Shown: positions 7,227 through 16,270, numbered from the stretch's first letter. The stretch is 64,000 nucleotides of DNA from JBAIYU01 sp036763085 (GCF_036763085.1 NZ_JBAIYU010000010.1:248001-312000); one strand, 5' to 3'. Numbers and translations are program-made. The notes: generated from the sequence alone by a model not told the origin.

Positions 7227-9572
7227 TTAACGTGGTGACAACAACTGTAAAGCCTCGTTTTTCGGCACCGGTCGGCTAAAAAGATAGCCTTGAGCAAAGT
7301 TGCAGTGGATTTTCGCTAAATATTCCAATTGTTCTTCCGTCTCCACACCCTCAGCGACGACTGTCATTTTCATTTGATGCGCCATATCTACAATAGTACT
7401 GATAATTGCCTTTTTAGAACCAGGGACCAAGATCATATCGATGAAGGATTTATCTATTTTTAAAGTCTGAACTGGTAACCGCTGAAGATACGTCAAAGAC
7501 GAATAACCTGTGCCAAAATCATCAAGCGCTAAACGCACACCCATCGACTGCAATTCTTCAAGCTTAGAAATGCTGTCTTTAAACGAGGCAATTAAAACAT
7601 TCTCGGTAATTTCAATTTCAAGCTGGTGTGGCAAAACACCAGCATTAAGCAGGGCATCACGTACACTGTCGATAAAACGATCAGCACATAATTGATGTGG
7701 TGACACGTTAACCGCTACGCAGATGTTTCCCCACCCATTATCGGCTAATCGCCGGGCAAACTGGCACGCCTCCTGGAGTACCCAATCTCCGATGATATTG
7801 ATAAGTCCGCTTTGCTCGGCCAAAGGAATAAAACGTACCGGCGGTATAGACTCATGTTCCGGACTATTCCAGCGAAGTAAAGCTTCGAATCCCACGATAG
7901 CGCCGTCAGCAATATTTACTTGCGGTTGATAATACACTTCAAACTCATTATTTCCTACTGCGCGGTGCAGACTTTTGGTAAGCATCATCTTTTCATAAGC
8001 CACTGCCTGCATTTCCACATCGTAGAATTTCCAGCAATTCTTACCGGAATTTTTAGCAAAATACATTGCGTTATCAGCGTTCTTAAGGATGCCCTCAGCC
8101 GTATTATCATCATCGGGATAGATAGTAACACCAATGCTGGCCGATAGATGAAATATTTCTCCGAAAACCTCAGTATTCTGGCAGAGTGCGTGAATTACTC
8201 CATCGGCAATAGTTGCAATGCATTGCCTATCTCTTTTCCCAGGCAAAATTACCACAAATTCGTCTCCGCCAATGCGCGCAATGATGGCATTTTTCCCCAC
8301 TTCCTTTGCGATGCGTTTCCCAGCTTCAACTATAATTGCATCACCATAAGTGTGCCCTAGTGTATCATTCACCGTCTTAAGATCATCTAAATCGATGAAT
8401 AGAACCCCCCCTGTCGACATACCGCGACGAGCTTGCTCCATCTCCCCCTCAAGCATTTCATTTAAATGTGCGCGATTTGACAAGCCAGTAAGCACGTCGG
8501 TGTAGGCAATGCGACGAATCTTTTCCGTTTGATGACGCAAAGTAGCCTCAGCCTGCTTTTGTTCGGTGATGTCTTGAGTCGCCCCATACCACTTTATGAT
8601 CTTGCCAGCGGCATCCTTTACGATATTCCCTTGCACAGCGACAATTCGCACTTCGCCATCCCTGCGAATAATACGATGCTCATACGTCCTTTTCACCTCA
8701 GATGTCTTAAACATCCAGGCATCATCTGGGTGTACGAATTCTCTCCAGTACACCTCCGGAGTCATGAATGCACCTTCTCGCGCTACATCAGTACCAAAGA
8801 TAGCATAGAACTCATCACCAAATTCGAAAAGTCCCTCCTCATGGTGATATTTCCATGGTCCTAGATGGGCTAGTTCTGCCGCCAGCGAGAGCATCTCCCG
8901 ACTATTGTGCAGAGCCGCCTCCATGGCTTTACGTTCGGTGATATCCTGATTGGCACCATAACACTTTTGAATCTTCCCCTCGTTATCTTTTTCTGTATCA
9001 ACCCGGACAAGAATAGTGCGTACCTCGCCATCCCGCCGTATTATACGGTGTTCAAATTCAGCAGTATAGTGACGTTCTGTGGTCATACGCATCTTCTCTA
9101 CTTCCATCGCTATAATGCAAACATCATCCGGATGCACGAATTTCCTAGCATATTCATCCATAGTCATAAATGAACCTTCCCTAGCCACATCCGTGCCATA
9201 GATAATGTAAAACTCATCATCAAATTCGAGAAGGTTTTTCTCATTATAATATTTCCATGGCCCCAGATGGGTCAATTCTGCCGCCAAAGAGAGAAGTTTT
9301 TTACTATTGCGCAAATCTGCCTCTACTTTACGATCAGTAATATCATTTAATATCGCCATTATAGCTTCGTCGTCCATAAATTTCTCATCATTGCAAATGA
9401 TACTTTTATCACAAGAAAGAGCCAAAGCAAGCTTATTGATAAGCTTGCTAAATCGCTCTTCGTTTTTCTTGAGCTGCTCCTTCATCCTGTAATACTTAAC
9501 CAGCAGCCAAACAATTATCATAACCAGTACGCATATAACATACGTTCCGGCATAACCAAAATCAAACTTCAC
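7227..9572 (-). CDS. Membrane-anchored PAS-PAS-GGDEF-EAL c-di-GMP enzyme
   Basis: 781 residues: one N-terminal membrane helix (~7-26), two PAS/PAC sensor units (~85-215 and ~220-345), a GGDEF cyclase domain (~355-515, IARIGGDEFVVIL) and an EAL phosphodiesterase domain (~525-775, with GFEALLRW, EITENVL, LDDFGTGYSS and AEGVET). Both catalytic motifs look intact, so it could make or degrade cyclic di-GMP; which dominates is unknown. The two PAS units are a recent tandem duplication: LSLAAEL.HLGPWKY and FVHPDD recur nearly unchanged. The start is GTG with GGGGGAC upstream. It stands alone. A c-di-GMP link to the PNAG operon at 22-28 kb is plausible from other bacteria but not shown. Confidence 0.9.
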   Translation of the reverse strand: MKFDFGYAGTYVICVLVMIIVWLLVKYYRMKEQLKKNEERFSKLINKLALALSCDKSIICNDEKFMDDEAIMAILNDITDRKVEADLRNSKKLLSLAAELTHLGPWKYYNEKNLLEFDDEFYIIYGTDVAREGSFMTMDEYARKFVHPDDVCIIAMEVEKMRMTTERHYTAEFEHRIIRRDGEVRTILVRVDTEKDNEGKIQKCYGANQDITERKAMEAALHNSREMLSLAAELAHLGPWKYHHEEGLFEFGDEFYAIFGTDVAREGAFMTPEVYWREFVHPDDAWMFKTSEVKRTYEHRIIRRDGEVRIVAVQGNIVKDAAGKIIKWYGATQDITEQKQAEATLRHQTEKIRRIAYTDVLTGLSNRAHLNEMLEGEMEQARRGMSTGGVLFIDLDDLKTVNDTLGHTYGDAIIVEAGKRIAKEVGKNAIIARIGGDEFVVILPGKRDRQCIATIADGVIHALCQNTEVFGEIFHLSASIGVTIYPDDDNTAEGILKNADNAMYFAKNSGKNCWKFYDVEMQAVAYEKMMLTKSLHRAVGNNEFEVYYQPQVNIADGAIVGFEALLRWNSPEHESIPPVRFIPLAEQSGLINIIGDWVLQEACQFARRLADNGWGNICVAVNVSPHQLCADRFIDSVRDALLNAGVLPHQLEIEITENVLIASFKDSISKLEELQSMGVRLALDDFGTGYSSLTYLQRLPVQTLKIDKSFIDMILVPGSKKAIISTIVDMAHQMKMTVVAEGVETEEQLEYLAKIHCNFAQGYLFSRPVPKNEALQLLSPR

Positions 9573-10024
9573 TTTAGTCCCCCCGTTTTTGAACCATCGG
9601 TACTATGCAAAAAGACTTATGTAACCAGTTAATCCAATATTCTTTTACTAATTTATTATGTATTGTTTAATTTTTCGGATCTATTGCTTTCACCAGCTTG
9701 TTTGCGGACTTCCTCAGCTAAAAGTGAAGTTTGGCTAAATCATGGAACAAATAGAGGCAAGCTCCCGCTTGCCACATAAAGGTAATTTTAATTCATCTGG
9801 CAACCTGGCAATCATAGACATTATATCCTTAGACCCAAAGCTTTGCGTCCTTATCTTTCGACAAGTTTGCCCATATATTTAGTTAAACCAACAAATTTTT
9901 ATCATTTTTGCTATTATTTTATAACTTTTTTACTTATTAGTCAATTATTTCAATTTAGGTCAATTATTTCCTAAACCCAGGTGGGGGTGAAACCATATCT
10001 ATACCAAAACTACACGCAGTAAAA
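9573..10024. other. Intergenic region with a short hairpin only
   Basis: The one clear structure is GGCAAGC-tccc-GCTTGCC at 9756-9773. It has no T run. I see no gene or known RNA motif. Confidence 0.5.
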
Positions 10025-10046
10025 AACCCATGAAATTTCACGGGTT
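10025..10046 (-). terminator. Intrinsic terminator after GalT-like gene
   Basis: Minus strand: AACCCGTGAAATTTCATGGG followed by TTTTTT. It forms the end of copy D. Confidence 0.75.
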
Positions 10047-10066
10047 CTAGTCATCTCAGGATTTAG

Positions 10067-10100
10067 TTGGTGAAAGCGATCCGCAACCTTACAAATCCGC
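10067..10100 (-). repeat. tmRNA-3'-end-like element, copy D
   Basis: Minus strand: GCGGATTTGTAAGGTTGCGG then ATCGCTTTCACCA. It is nearest in sequence to copy A and lies 70 bases after the stop of the gene at 10170. Confidence 0.55.
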
Positions 10101-10169
10101 TATGTTATTTCTTTCGACTAACGCCTGCACGGGGCTGAAATTAGTCTCCTGAATTCAACCCGACAGAAC

Positions 10170-10937
10170 TTATAATCCGTATATTCGCTTAAGGTCAGCT
10201 GCTACATCGGGAATACGCGTAGAAAACTGGGGGATGACGTAGCCTACGTAGATGGGCGAGGTAATGAATCGAGGCATGACTTTGGCTGTTATCTGTCCTC
10301 GTATATGGTAGAAGAAGATATTGTAGCTGTTACAGTGACGATTGAAGTGGTGGAGAAAGTAGTGGGCGCAAATTTGCAGGTAGTCCGCCAGTCGGTCGAG
10401 TTGTTTGAGATCGGTGAGCTTGATGTTTAGTTCAATGAAGCCAACCAGAGGCTTATCAGCAATAGATAGTTCAGCACCGCCGTTACGGCTAATGACGATA
10501 CCTTCGAGACTAGCCGGGGGAATATTGACAGTATAGTCGACGTGGCGAAGGCCGACGATCTGCATATGGGGATGACGAATGGATCCACCCGAGCTAGGGC
10601 CATGGTTTTTGAAGAACAGTACCGAAGAAAATTCACCGTCGGCTATCATGTCCAGCCACTTCTCGACGCCAAAGCGGATGACTCGGTAGAGGTGCTCCTT
10701 TGGGTAGAGCGACAGTTCGGATGAACAGTCATCAGTTTCAATGAGGACGGTCTGGTAGGTATCTCTTAGTACCGGGTATTTGTTGGCGATGAGGAGTACA
10801 GGCCCGTCTTCTGCTATGATACCCTCAAGTTCGTCGCGATTACAGAAGGGGCATTTATGGCCGTTATCGACAACAGTCACCGGTTTGGTTCCGCCAATCT
10901 TGGTGTCAAAAACGAGGTGGATTTGCTTGGGGGTCAT
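10170..10937 (-). CDS. DUF4931 / galactose-1-phosphate uridylyltransferase-like protein
   Basis: 255 residues resembling the GalT/HIT-like fold. It has a zinc-type CPFC motif near residue 30, a GalT-like IANKYPVL segment near 52, and HPHMQIVG near 122, where GalT has HPHGQ. It probably binds a nucleotide or phosphosugar, but the changed catalytic triplet and short length mean true uridylyltransferase activity is doubtful. A clear AAGGAGG precedes the ATG. It is not next to sugar-metabolism genes and ends in copy D. The assignment rests on motif recognition, and the DUF number is from memory. Confidence 0.65.
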   Translation of the reverse strand: MTPKQIHLVFDTKIGGTKPVTVVDNGHKCPFCNRDELEGIIAEDGPVLLIANKYPVLRDTYQTVLIETDDCSSELSLYPKEHLYRVIRFGVEKWLDMIADGEFSSVLFFKNHGPSSGGSIRHPHMQIVGLRHVDYTVNIPPASLEGIVISRNGGAELSIADKPLVGFIELNIKLTDLKQLDRLADYLQICAHYFLHHFNRHCNSYNIFFYHIRGQITAKVMPRFITSPIYVGYVIPQFSTRIPDVAADLKRIYGL

Positions 10938-11143
10938 TGCTAAGCCTCCTTGTAGACCAAAGTGTATTAATTTTTTCTATTATACCATACCAAGAACTTT
11001 CCCCAGATAGCTACGCCCGGGTGACCGGGAAAAGTTGCAAAAAGAACTGAAGTTATCACATAAAGTCGACGTTCGCGTTGTAGACTCTGAATCAAGAACA
11101 ATCACCTAGCAGGTGTCATCTCACTGTTTGCCGACTAGGAAAG

Positions 11144-11198
11144 AAACACGGGGACAGGTTAACTGTTTTAGAAAACATAGTACCTGTCCCCATGTTTT
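11144..11198. repeat. GGGGACAGG palindrome
   Basis: AAACACGGGGACAGGTTAAC and its imperfect complement near GTACCTGTCCCCATGTTT form a ~55-base hairpin. A related hairpin lies at 15401-15450. No gene is within it. Confidence 0.6.
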
Positions 11199-11313
11199 AA
11201 TTATAACGATTCGGCGTTCTTACATTTTTCACTCAAGTTCTTTTCTTAGGTAACTTGACGAATATTCACCATAATAATCAGGCGATTAATAATATGAGTG
11301 GGTTTTGCCATAC

Positions 11314-11360
11314 AAACAAAAACCCATTCCAGCATAAGTACTGAAATAGGTTGGGGTTCG
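11314..11360 (-). terminator. Probable terminator of cyuA
   Basis: Minus strand: AACCCCAACCTATTTCAG pairs imperfectly with CTGGAATGGGTT, followed by TTTGTTTG. Confidence 0.5.
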
Positions 11361-11404
11361 TTACACTTGCGAGGATCTTTTTAAAGGTGCGTTAATATCT
11401 GGAG

Positions 11405-12706
11405 CTATGATACTATTTTGCTCTCCTGCTTATTCAGCATGATTTCCAAAATTATTTTATCGGTATCTATCGTTCCTTCGCTACCAATCCGACATAAGTT
11501 TTCGATTGAGTGCAGGGGACTTGTTTCAATAATGCCATCAGTGTGCCTGATACCAAATCCCCTTATTGCCAGTAGTGCTGATTGCACTGCTGCACCTGTA
11601 CAAGTCGCAACTTTCAGAGCACAACCCGGTTTTGCGCCGTCACACAGCATTCCAGTTACATTTCCCAACATATTTTGTATCGCCATTTTAACTTCTTCTA
11701 GACCGCCTCCAAGTAAAGTGGCAATTCCACAGCTTGCCCCTATACAGGATACAATTGCGCCACAGATTGCAGACAGACGCCCAAATTTTGCTTTTATGTA
11801 TATAACAATCAAATGGCTTAACGTAACAGCCCGCAGGATTTTTTCCTCCGAAGCCCCTAGTCGTTCACCAACGGCTACAACTGGTATAGTTGCAGAAATC
11901 CCCTGATTACCACTTCCCGAGTTACTAACTACGGGCATCGGGCTTCCAGCCATTCTGGCATCCGTTCCAGCTGCCGTTAAAGACATAGCATAATTTACGA
12001 TGTCATCCCCTAATATCTTTAGTCTAATATTGCTTTGCATGGTTCTACCTACTTGTAGTCCATATGGATTGCGAAGGCCTTCTTCGGCAATCTTCCTATT
12101 GAGTTCAATACTTTGCTTAACAATCTCCAAATCACTAAGATTAACAGATAAGCAAAAATCCCAAATTGATTCAAGATTTAGAAATCCCATTGTTTTTTCA
12201 CTAGAAATCTCACAGATATCAATGGGTTCTGCTTGAAATATAACCACTCCGTCTACTTCAATACTACTAACTCTAGTATGATCATCGGCAAGAATAACCT
12301 TGGCACAGGATTTCGTGGTTTCAATATTAACTTCAATATATAACTTCTTGCTAGAATCAGCAATTTGGACCTTAGTAATACCTTGTGCAATTAGTGCTTC
12401 TGCCTTTTGGATGTCGCTATCGATAAGCCCCGACAAAACTTCCAGTTTCTTTTCAGGATCTCCAGCTACAATACCTAAGGCAGCTGCCATATCAACACCA
12501 CAGTGATTGGTTCCAGGAATGGTAACCCCCATGGCATTCTTTATAACGTTTCGGCTGACAGATACATTAACGAGAGTTATATCTGCTCCGCGAGCATATT
12601 TCTTAGCTAGTGAGGCGGCAAAAGCTACTGATATCGGCTCTGTGCACCCAAGTGCAATTACAAGTTCATCTGATAAAAGTTTACGAATTCTTTTTTGCTG
12701 ATCCAT
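11405..12706 (-). CDS. cyuA: L-cysteine desulfidase (CyuA/YhaM, UPF0597)
   Basis: The protein has 433 residues and matches the CyuA family, an oxygen-sensitive [4Fe-4S] enzyme that splits L-cysteine to sulfide, ammonia and pyruvate. Seen here: ALGCTEPISVAFA at residues ~18-30, the substrate loop MGVTIPGTNHCG near 60-70, and cluster-region cysteines in CIGASCGIATLLGGG and MLCDGAKPGCALK near the C-terminal third. The start ATG has AGGAG five bases upstream. No cysteine transporter or CyuR-like regulator is adjacent. In anaerobes the enzyme serves cysteine detoxification or catabolism; which applies is not visible. Confidence 0.9.
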   Translation of the reverse strand: MDQQKRIRKLLSDELVIALGCTEPISVAFAASLAKKYARGADITLVNVSVSRNVIKNAMGVTIPGTNHCGVDMAAALGIVAGDPEKKLEVLSGLIDSDIQKAEALIAQGITKVQIADSSKKLYIEVNIETTKSCAKVILADDHTRVSSIEVDGVVIFQAEPIDICEISSEKTMGFLNLESIWDFCLSVNLSDLEIVKQSIELNRKIAEEGLRNPYGLQVGRTMQSNIRLKILGDDIVNYAMSLTAAGTDARMAGSPMPVVSNSGSGNQGISATIPVVAVGERLGASEEKILRAVTLSHLIVIYIKAKFGRLSAICGAIVSCIGASCGIATLLGGGLEEVKMAIQNMLGNVTGMLCDGAKPGCALKVATCTGAAVQSALLAIRGFGIRHTDGIIETSPLHSIENLCRIGSEGTIDTDKIILEIMLNKQESKIVS

Positions 12707-12814
12707 CTATACTCCTCGATCCAAACAGTTATTCGAAAAAAATCTACTGTTTTGACTGTTTTGCAGCTAATATACAATTCCCTTTAAACATAGGTAAATA
12801 AAGATAATCATAAC

Positions 12815-13279
12815 TTATGGGCTTTCTTTAAAACCTTGAGATTTGCTCAATCCGTTCTCCTGTATGTACTGCATGAGTAAATCGGCGGTATTGCCAGTAA
12901 TCTTTAAGCAATTACGAAGATGTTCCTTAGTCTCGAATGGATGAAGATTGAGTAATCTACAACAAGTGCCACCAAAAGCTTCACTAAATTTACAGTAAAA
13001 CTCTTCAGAGGCGCGATAAGCAGGTTCCCGGTTTTGATCTTTATGAGCCCGGCCTTGCAGTACGCCGAGTACCATAATGGATGCAGCTAATGCTCCGCAT
13101 ACACACCCAGCGTGCCCCATCCCCCCGCCAAAACCTGCGCCCATCTTTAACGCATCGTCACCTAATCCAAGGGCTAAATTTTCATTAAAAGCACGTAAAA
13201 TAGCCTCAGCGCAATTATAACCATCTCGAAAATTCTGACCTGCTTGTTGTTTAATACTCTGCACAATTACGTCGCCCAT
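12815..13279 (-). CDS. C_GCAxxG_C_C family protein
   Basis: 154 residues with the family's spaced cysteines: NCAEAIL near residue 24, the glycine-rich GAGFGGGMGHAGCVCGALAA near 47-65 containing the GCxCGA core, then GGTCCRLL and a final NCLKI. Members are usually encoded near redox or metal genes and are thought to carry a redox or metal site; no reaction is established. GGGGGAG precedes the ATG. It lies about 100 bases upstream of cyuA on the same strand, so the two may be cotranscribed, which would fit a thiol-related role. Confidence 0.8.
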   Translation of the reverse strand: MGDVIVQSIKQQAGQNFRDGYNCAEAILRAFNENLALGLGDDALKMGAGFGGGMGHAGCVCGALAASIMVLGVLQGRAHKDQNREPAYRASEEFYCKFSEAFGGTCCRLLNLHPFETKEHLRNCLKITGNTADLLMQYIQENGLSKSQGFKESP

Positions 13280-13615
13280 TTAACGCTCCCCCCGCCCTAT
13301 TCTTCGTATGATTGAAAATCCATCCCCATATTGGGTATATGCTCAATTACAGTATATGGTAACCCCATGAAACATTCAACCACTTTATTTACTTTGCCGA
13401 AAGATAAAAACATAACATTCTACTTTTCTTTAAAAATCCCCGTTGTACATTCTTCCGAATTACAAAAAAACTATACGAAAGAGCTGTTTTTTCCGCTAGC
13501 GTACTCTGCGGCCCCTTTTTAAGCCTTTCTCCAAATTGCCAAAAGACTTAATAAAATAACCTATTTACTTTACTTAACATAGTATATAGTACAATAAAAA
13601 AAGGAGGCCTATCAT
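13280..13615. other. Divergent intergenic region
   Basis: It separates the minus-strand C_GCAxxG_C_C gene from the plus-strand orphan gene. A 63-codon frame is open at 13331-13522 but has no ribosome binding site. I see nothing else. Confidence 0.5.
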
Positions 13616-14212
13616 ATGGCAAATACCAGATTATCTCCGCCTTGGTATACTTTTGCAAATGAAATCAAATATACCTATGGCTTAAGCCCATATATTACCG
13701 TATATGACTTAGAAGTTGAAGGAGATAAATATACCTTACCCATTAAGGTAACCAATAATAACGATATTGCAACTGCCTTACGTAATGTTCTTCCTCTTAC
13801 CCATAAAATTGGTAATATAACCATCGACATTGTAGTTCTCAACAGCCGTGGCCAAGTTGTACCTGTTACCAATAAATCATATACTCCGCAAACATTAGCA
13901 CAAACATTTTGCACTGCCTTATATAAAAACCCCTTATTCATTGGTACTGTTTTAACAGCAAAAAAAATACCCCCCCTTATGGAATCAACTATTGGCGATG
14001 TTGTAATTGTTATAAGAAGATCTGTTGTTCAATTCTTTAATGACGATATTAGTGATTTATGTAGTAATTATAATGAGGTAGCTTCTAAAGTTTTCGGATT
14101 AGTTACCAATTTAAATTACCGTCCACGCTTAAGGATATCTTTCTCCTCCTATGATCCAGACTGTCAATTGCAAAAAAACATATATTGTAAAAATTACTGT
14201 GACTCATATTAA
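13616..14212 (+). CDS. Conserved-looking protein of unknown function
   Basis: I do not recognise the family. It has 198 residues, no signal peptide and no membrane span. The N-terminus is MANTRLSPPWYTFANEIKY. The middle is rich in beta-prone, hydrophobic stretches (ITIDIVVLNSRGQVVPV, IGDVVIVIRR). The last 20 residues contain four cysteines (CQLQKN, YCKNYC), which is common in spore-coat or cell-surface proteins, but that is only a guess. The ribosome binding site is excellent (AAAAAAAGGAGG, 8 bases before ATG), and a strong terminator lies 120 bases after the stop, so it is a real single-gene unit. Confidence 0.7.
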   Translation: MANTRLSPPWYTFANEIKYTYGLSPYITVYDLEVEGDKYTLPIKVTNNNDIATALRNVLPLTHKIGNITIDIVVLNSRGQVVPVTNKSYTPQTLAQTFCTALYKNPLFIGTVLTAKKIPPLMESTIGDVVIVIRRSVVQFFNDDISDLCSNYNEVASKVFGLVTNLNYRPRLRISFSSYDPDCQLQKNIYCKNYCDSY

Positions 14213-14331
14213 CAATCATTTAATACTGTAACTATACCTGCTCAAAACAGTGGCATATTCAGCACCTCAGTTCTCCTACCATAGCGACGCTGATAGGATA
14301 ACATTCAACTTAAATTCCTCATAACTACCAG

Positions 14332-14378
14332 AGAACTCCTGCCAACTACGGCAACTTTGGCAGGAGTTCTACTTTTCC
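14332..14378 (+). terminator. Intrinsic terminator
   Basis: A 14-bp perfect stem AGAACTCCTGCCAA / TTGGCAGGAGTTCT, followed by ACTTTTCCC. It ends the gene at 13616-14212. Confidence 0.8.
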
Positions 14379-14747
14379 CTTATGACATTATACAGTTCTC
14401 CATAGCGGATGATATTCATGAGCTCGATCAAACCCATTACTTCGCAGTAAAAATCTGCTCACTTTTGAAAGTACCTATAACCTACACCCTTTTGACTATT
14501 AGATACTCTCAATATATCAAACTATAACTCATCCAATTTATTACAATTTAAGATATTTATAAATCAATAGGAAATATTTTAACTTATGTAGAAGGCTATA
14601 AAAGAGCGGTACATAATTCTATTTGCATTAACCCTAGTGGGACTATATATACTAAAATAAGGACGCGCGTGTACGCTTCTCTCAGCTAAAAGAGCTTTTT
14701 TGACGCACCTGATATTTATATTTTCAGCTTAATCATGAGGGGTAACT
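14379..14747. other. Intergenic region upstream of DUF454 gene
   Basis: AT-rich. A small hairpin CTCT-cagctaaa-AGAG followed by CTTTTTT at about 14676-14702 could be a leader attenuator or terminator. Nothing else is recognised. Confidence 0.4.
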
Positions 14748-14750
14748 GTG

Positions 14751-15128
14751 ATGTATACTGGTAAACTTCTAAAAAAATATATCTTAATAACAGTTGGCTG
14801 CCTATCACTGGTTCTTGGTATTATTGGTATCTTTATTCCCCTTCTGCCGACAGTGCCATTTCTCTTACTTACTGCCTATTGCTTTACCCGTAGTTCAAAT
14901 CGGATGTATAATTGGCTGATTAACCATAAAACATTTGGCAGCTATATTTATCATTATCAAACCTACCGATCTATCAGTAGGAAGAGTAAACTACTGGCGC
15001 TGACTTTCCTGTGGGTATCACTTGGTTTTTCTATGTTTTTGCTGCCCAGCCTATATCTCCACCTCCTGTTAGTCACTATAGGCACAGGAGTTACTTTGTA
15101 TATTCTTTCCTTACGGACTTTAAAGTAA
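14751..15128 (+). CDS. DUF454 / YbaN-family inner membrane protein
   Basis: About 125 residues with two N-terminal membrane helices around LGIIGIFIPLLPTVPFLLL and two further ones in the C-terminal half. The pattern GIFIPLLPTVPFLLLTAYCF, then SNRMYNWLINHKTFGSYI, is characteristic of YbaN-like DUF454 proteins. Function is unknown in the family. GAGGGG lies upstream of both GTG 14748 and ATG 14751; the ATG is better spaced. It is monocistronic. Confidence 0.8.
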   Translation: MYTGKLLKKYILITVGCLSLVLGIIGIFIPLLPTVPFLLLTAYCFTRSSNRMYNWLINHKTFGSYIYHYQTYRSISRKSKLLALTFLWVSLGFSMFLLPSLYLHLLLVTIGTGVTLYILSLRTLK

Positions 15129-15400
15129 TGCAGTAGTTTGTTTTTTTCCTTTTTCGACTTAAAATAGGTGACAAGCGGAGCATTGGGGACGGTTTGCTGT
15201 GCAGCTCTCGAGACAATAACTAATACACCCGGCTGATTCTATCTTTTCTACCAACCCCAAGATATCCTGTGTTTCTGTAAAAATAATACACTGAAAAACG
15301 CTTGCCATAAACTACATTGAAAGCCCTTACCCACACATATATCAAAACAACTAGATTTTCCATTAATTTAGAAGCAATCCTCCCTTGTAACAATAGAATG
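15129..15400. other. Convergent intergenic region
   Basis: It contains a solitary GGGGACGGTTT half-motif near 15184 but no gene-like frame. Confidence 0.4.
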
Positions 15401-15450
15401 ATGGGACAGGTACTTTGTTTTAAAAAACAGATACCCTGTCCCTTGTTTTA
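15401..15450. repeat. GGGACAGG palindrome downstream of crcB
   Basis: TGGGACAGGTACTTTGTTTT and AAAACAGATACCCTGTCCC pair over most of their length. It resembles the element at 11144-11198 and could also terminate the fluoride operon on the minus strand. Confidence 0.55.
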
Positions 15451-15468
15451 TAAACAAACCACTAGTAT

Positions 15469-15843
15469 TTAAAATAGCCTAGCAAGGGCAATACCTAACC
15501 AAGTGGCGACAAAACCTGTTATCAAATTGAAAAAGACATTATAAAGCGCTATTGTTGTACTTGCCTCTTCAAGCAGTTTGAATGTTTCATAGCTATAAGA
15601 AGAGAACGTAGTAAGACCACCTAGAAAGCCTACTGTAACTAGTAATCGCCAATATGGATTTACTACAAATTTTTCAGTGGTTATTACCATAAACATGCCG
15701 ATTATAAAGCATCCAGCCACGTTAACGATAAGAGTTCCATATGGAAAGCCTGATCCGAAGCGTTCGACAGCCCAAGAGGATACTAAATATCGCGTTGAAG
15801 CTCCAATTCCTCCCCCAATTGCCACTAATAACAATTTTTCCAT
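15469..15843 (-). CDS. crcB: Fluoride channel CrcB/FluC
   Basis: The 124-residue, four-span protein works as a dual-topology homodimer that exports fluoride down its electrochemical gradient. Family marks are present: GGGIGASTRYLVSSW at residues ~10-24, GTLIVNVAGCFIIG in helix 2 with the pore Asn, and GFLGGLTTFSSYSYE in helix 3 carrying the broken-helix TTFSS and the Phe-box region. Only one copy is present, so a homodimer is expected rather than the CrcB1/CrcB2 pairs of many Firmicutes. AAGGAG precedes ATG. It is the last gene of the antiporter-UspA-DUF190-crcB unit that starts at the fluoride riboswitch 18289-18363. Confidence 0.93.
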   Translation of the reverse strand: MEKLLLVAIGGGIGASTRYLVSSWAVERFGSGFPYGTLIVNVAGCFIIGMFMVITTEKFVVNPYWRLLVTVGFLGGLTTFSSYSYETFKLLEEASTTIALYNVFFNLITGFVATWLGIALARLF

Positions 15844-15874
15844 TGATTTCTCCTTCCTTACTGCAATCGATACA

Positions 15875-16222
15875 TTATCTTATAGGTGGCTTATGCCCAT
15901 ATTTTATCACTTCAATATCATCTATGGTTACTAACCCTTCTTTAACAACCTCATCTAAAAACGGCAAGATTTTGGCAATATATTCTTCACTATCAATTAT
16001 CTCAATAAGAATTGGCAAATCACTTGATAAATCAACGATATTAGCTGTATGAATACGACTGTTAGCACCATAACCCATTATACCTCTAAAAACTGTAGCT
16101 CCCGCCATATCTAATTCTTTTGCTTTCTCAACAATTGCACTATATAGTGATCTATTTTTCAGATGATCTCCTTCCCCAATATAAATTCTGAGTCTTTTAG
16201 CATTACTTGTTATTTTCGGCAT
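15875..16222 (-). CDS. DUF190 protein (copy 2), fluoride operon
   Basis: 115 residues of the DUF190 family, a small PII-like ferredoxin-fold protein: KRLRIYIGEGDHLKNRSLYS, GATVFRGIMGYGANSRIH, then LPILIEIIDSEE. DUF190 genes are often next to or fused with crcB, so a regulatory or accessory role in fluoride transport is likely but unproved. AGGAGG lies 7 bases before ATG. It sits 31 bases upstream of crcB and 48 downstream of the UspA gene. A second, longer DUF190 copy follows the fluoride enolase at 18419-18853. Confidence 0.88.
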   Translation of the reverse strand: MPKITSNAKRLRIYIGEGDHLKNRSLYSAIVEKAKELDMAGATVFRGIMGYGANSRIHTANIVDLSSDLPILIEIIDSEEYIAKILPFLDEVVKEGLVTIDDIEVIKYGHKPPIR

Positions 16223-16270
16223 ATATTATCCTCCTATTTTGATGATTGTTTATCTATTAAGGCTAAGCTA

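Noticed and set aside
1907..10100. CCTCCACCA-ended elements considered as tRNA genes
   Set aside because: No acceptor 5' strand, D arm or anticodon arm can be drawn; only a 3'-end-like stretch is present.
11418..11906. 162-codon frame antisense to cyuA
   Set aside because: It is a shadow of a strongly supported gene, with no ribosome binding site or recognisable motif.
13331..13522. 63-codon plus-strand frame
   Set aside because: No ribosome binding site and no resemblance to a protein family.
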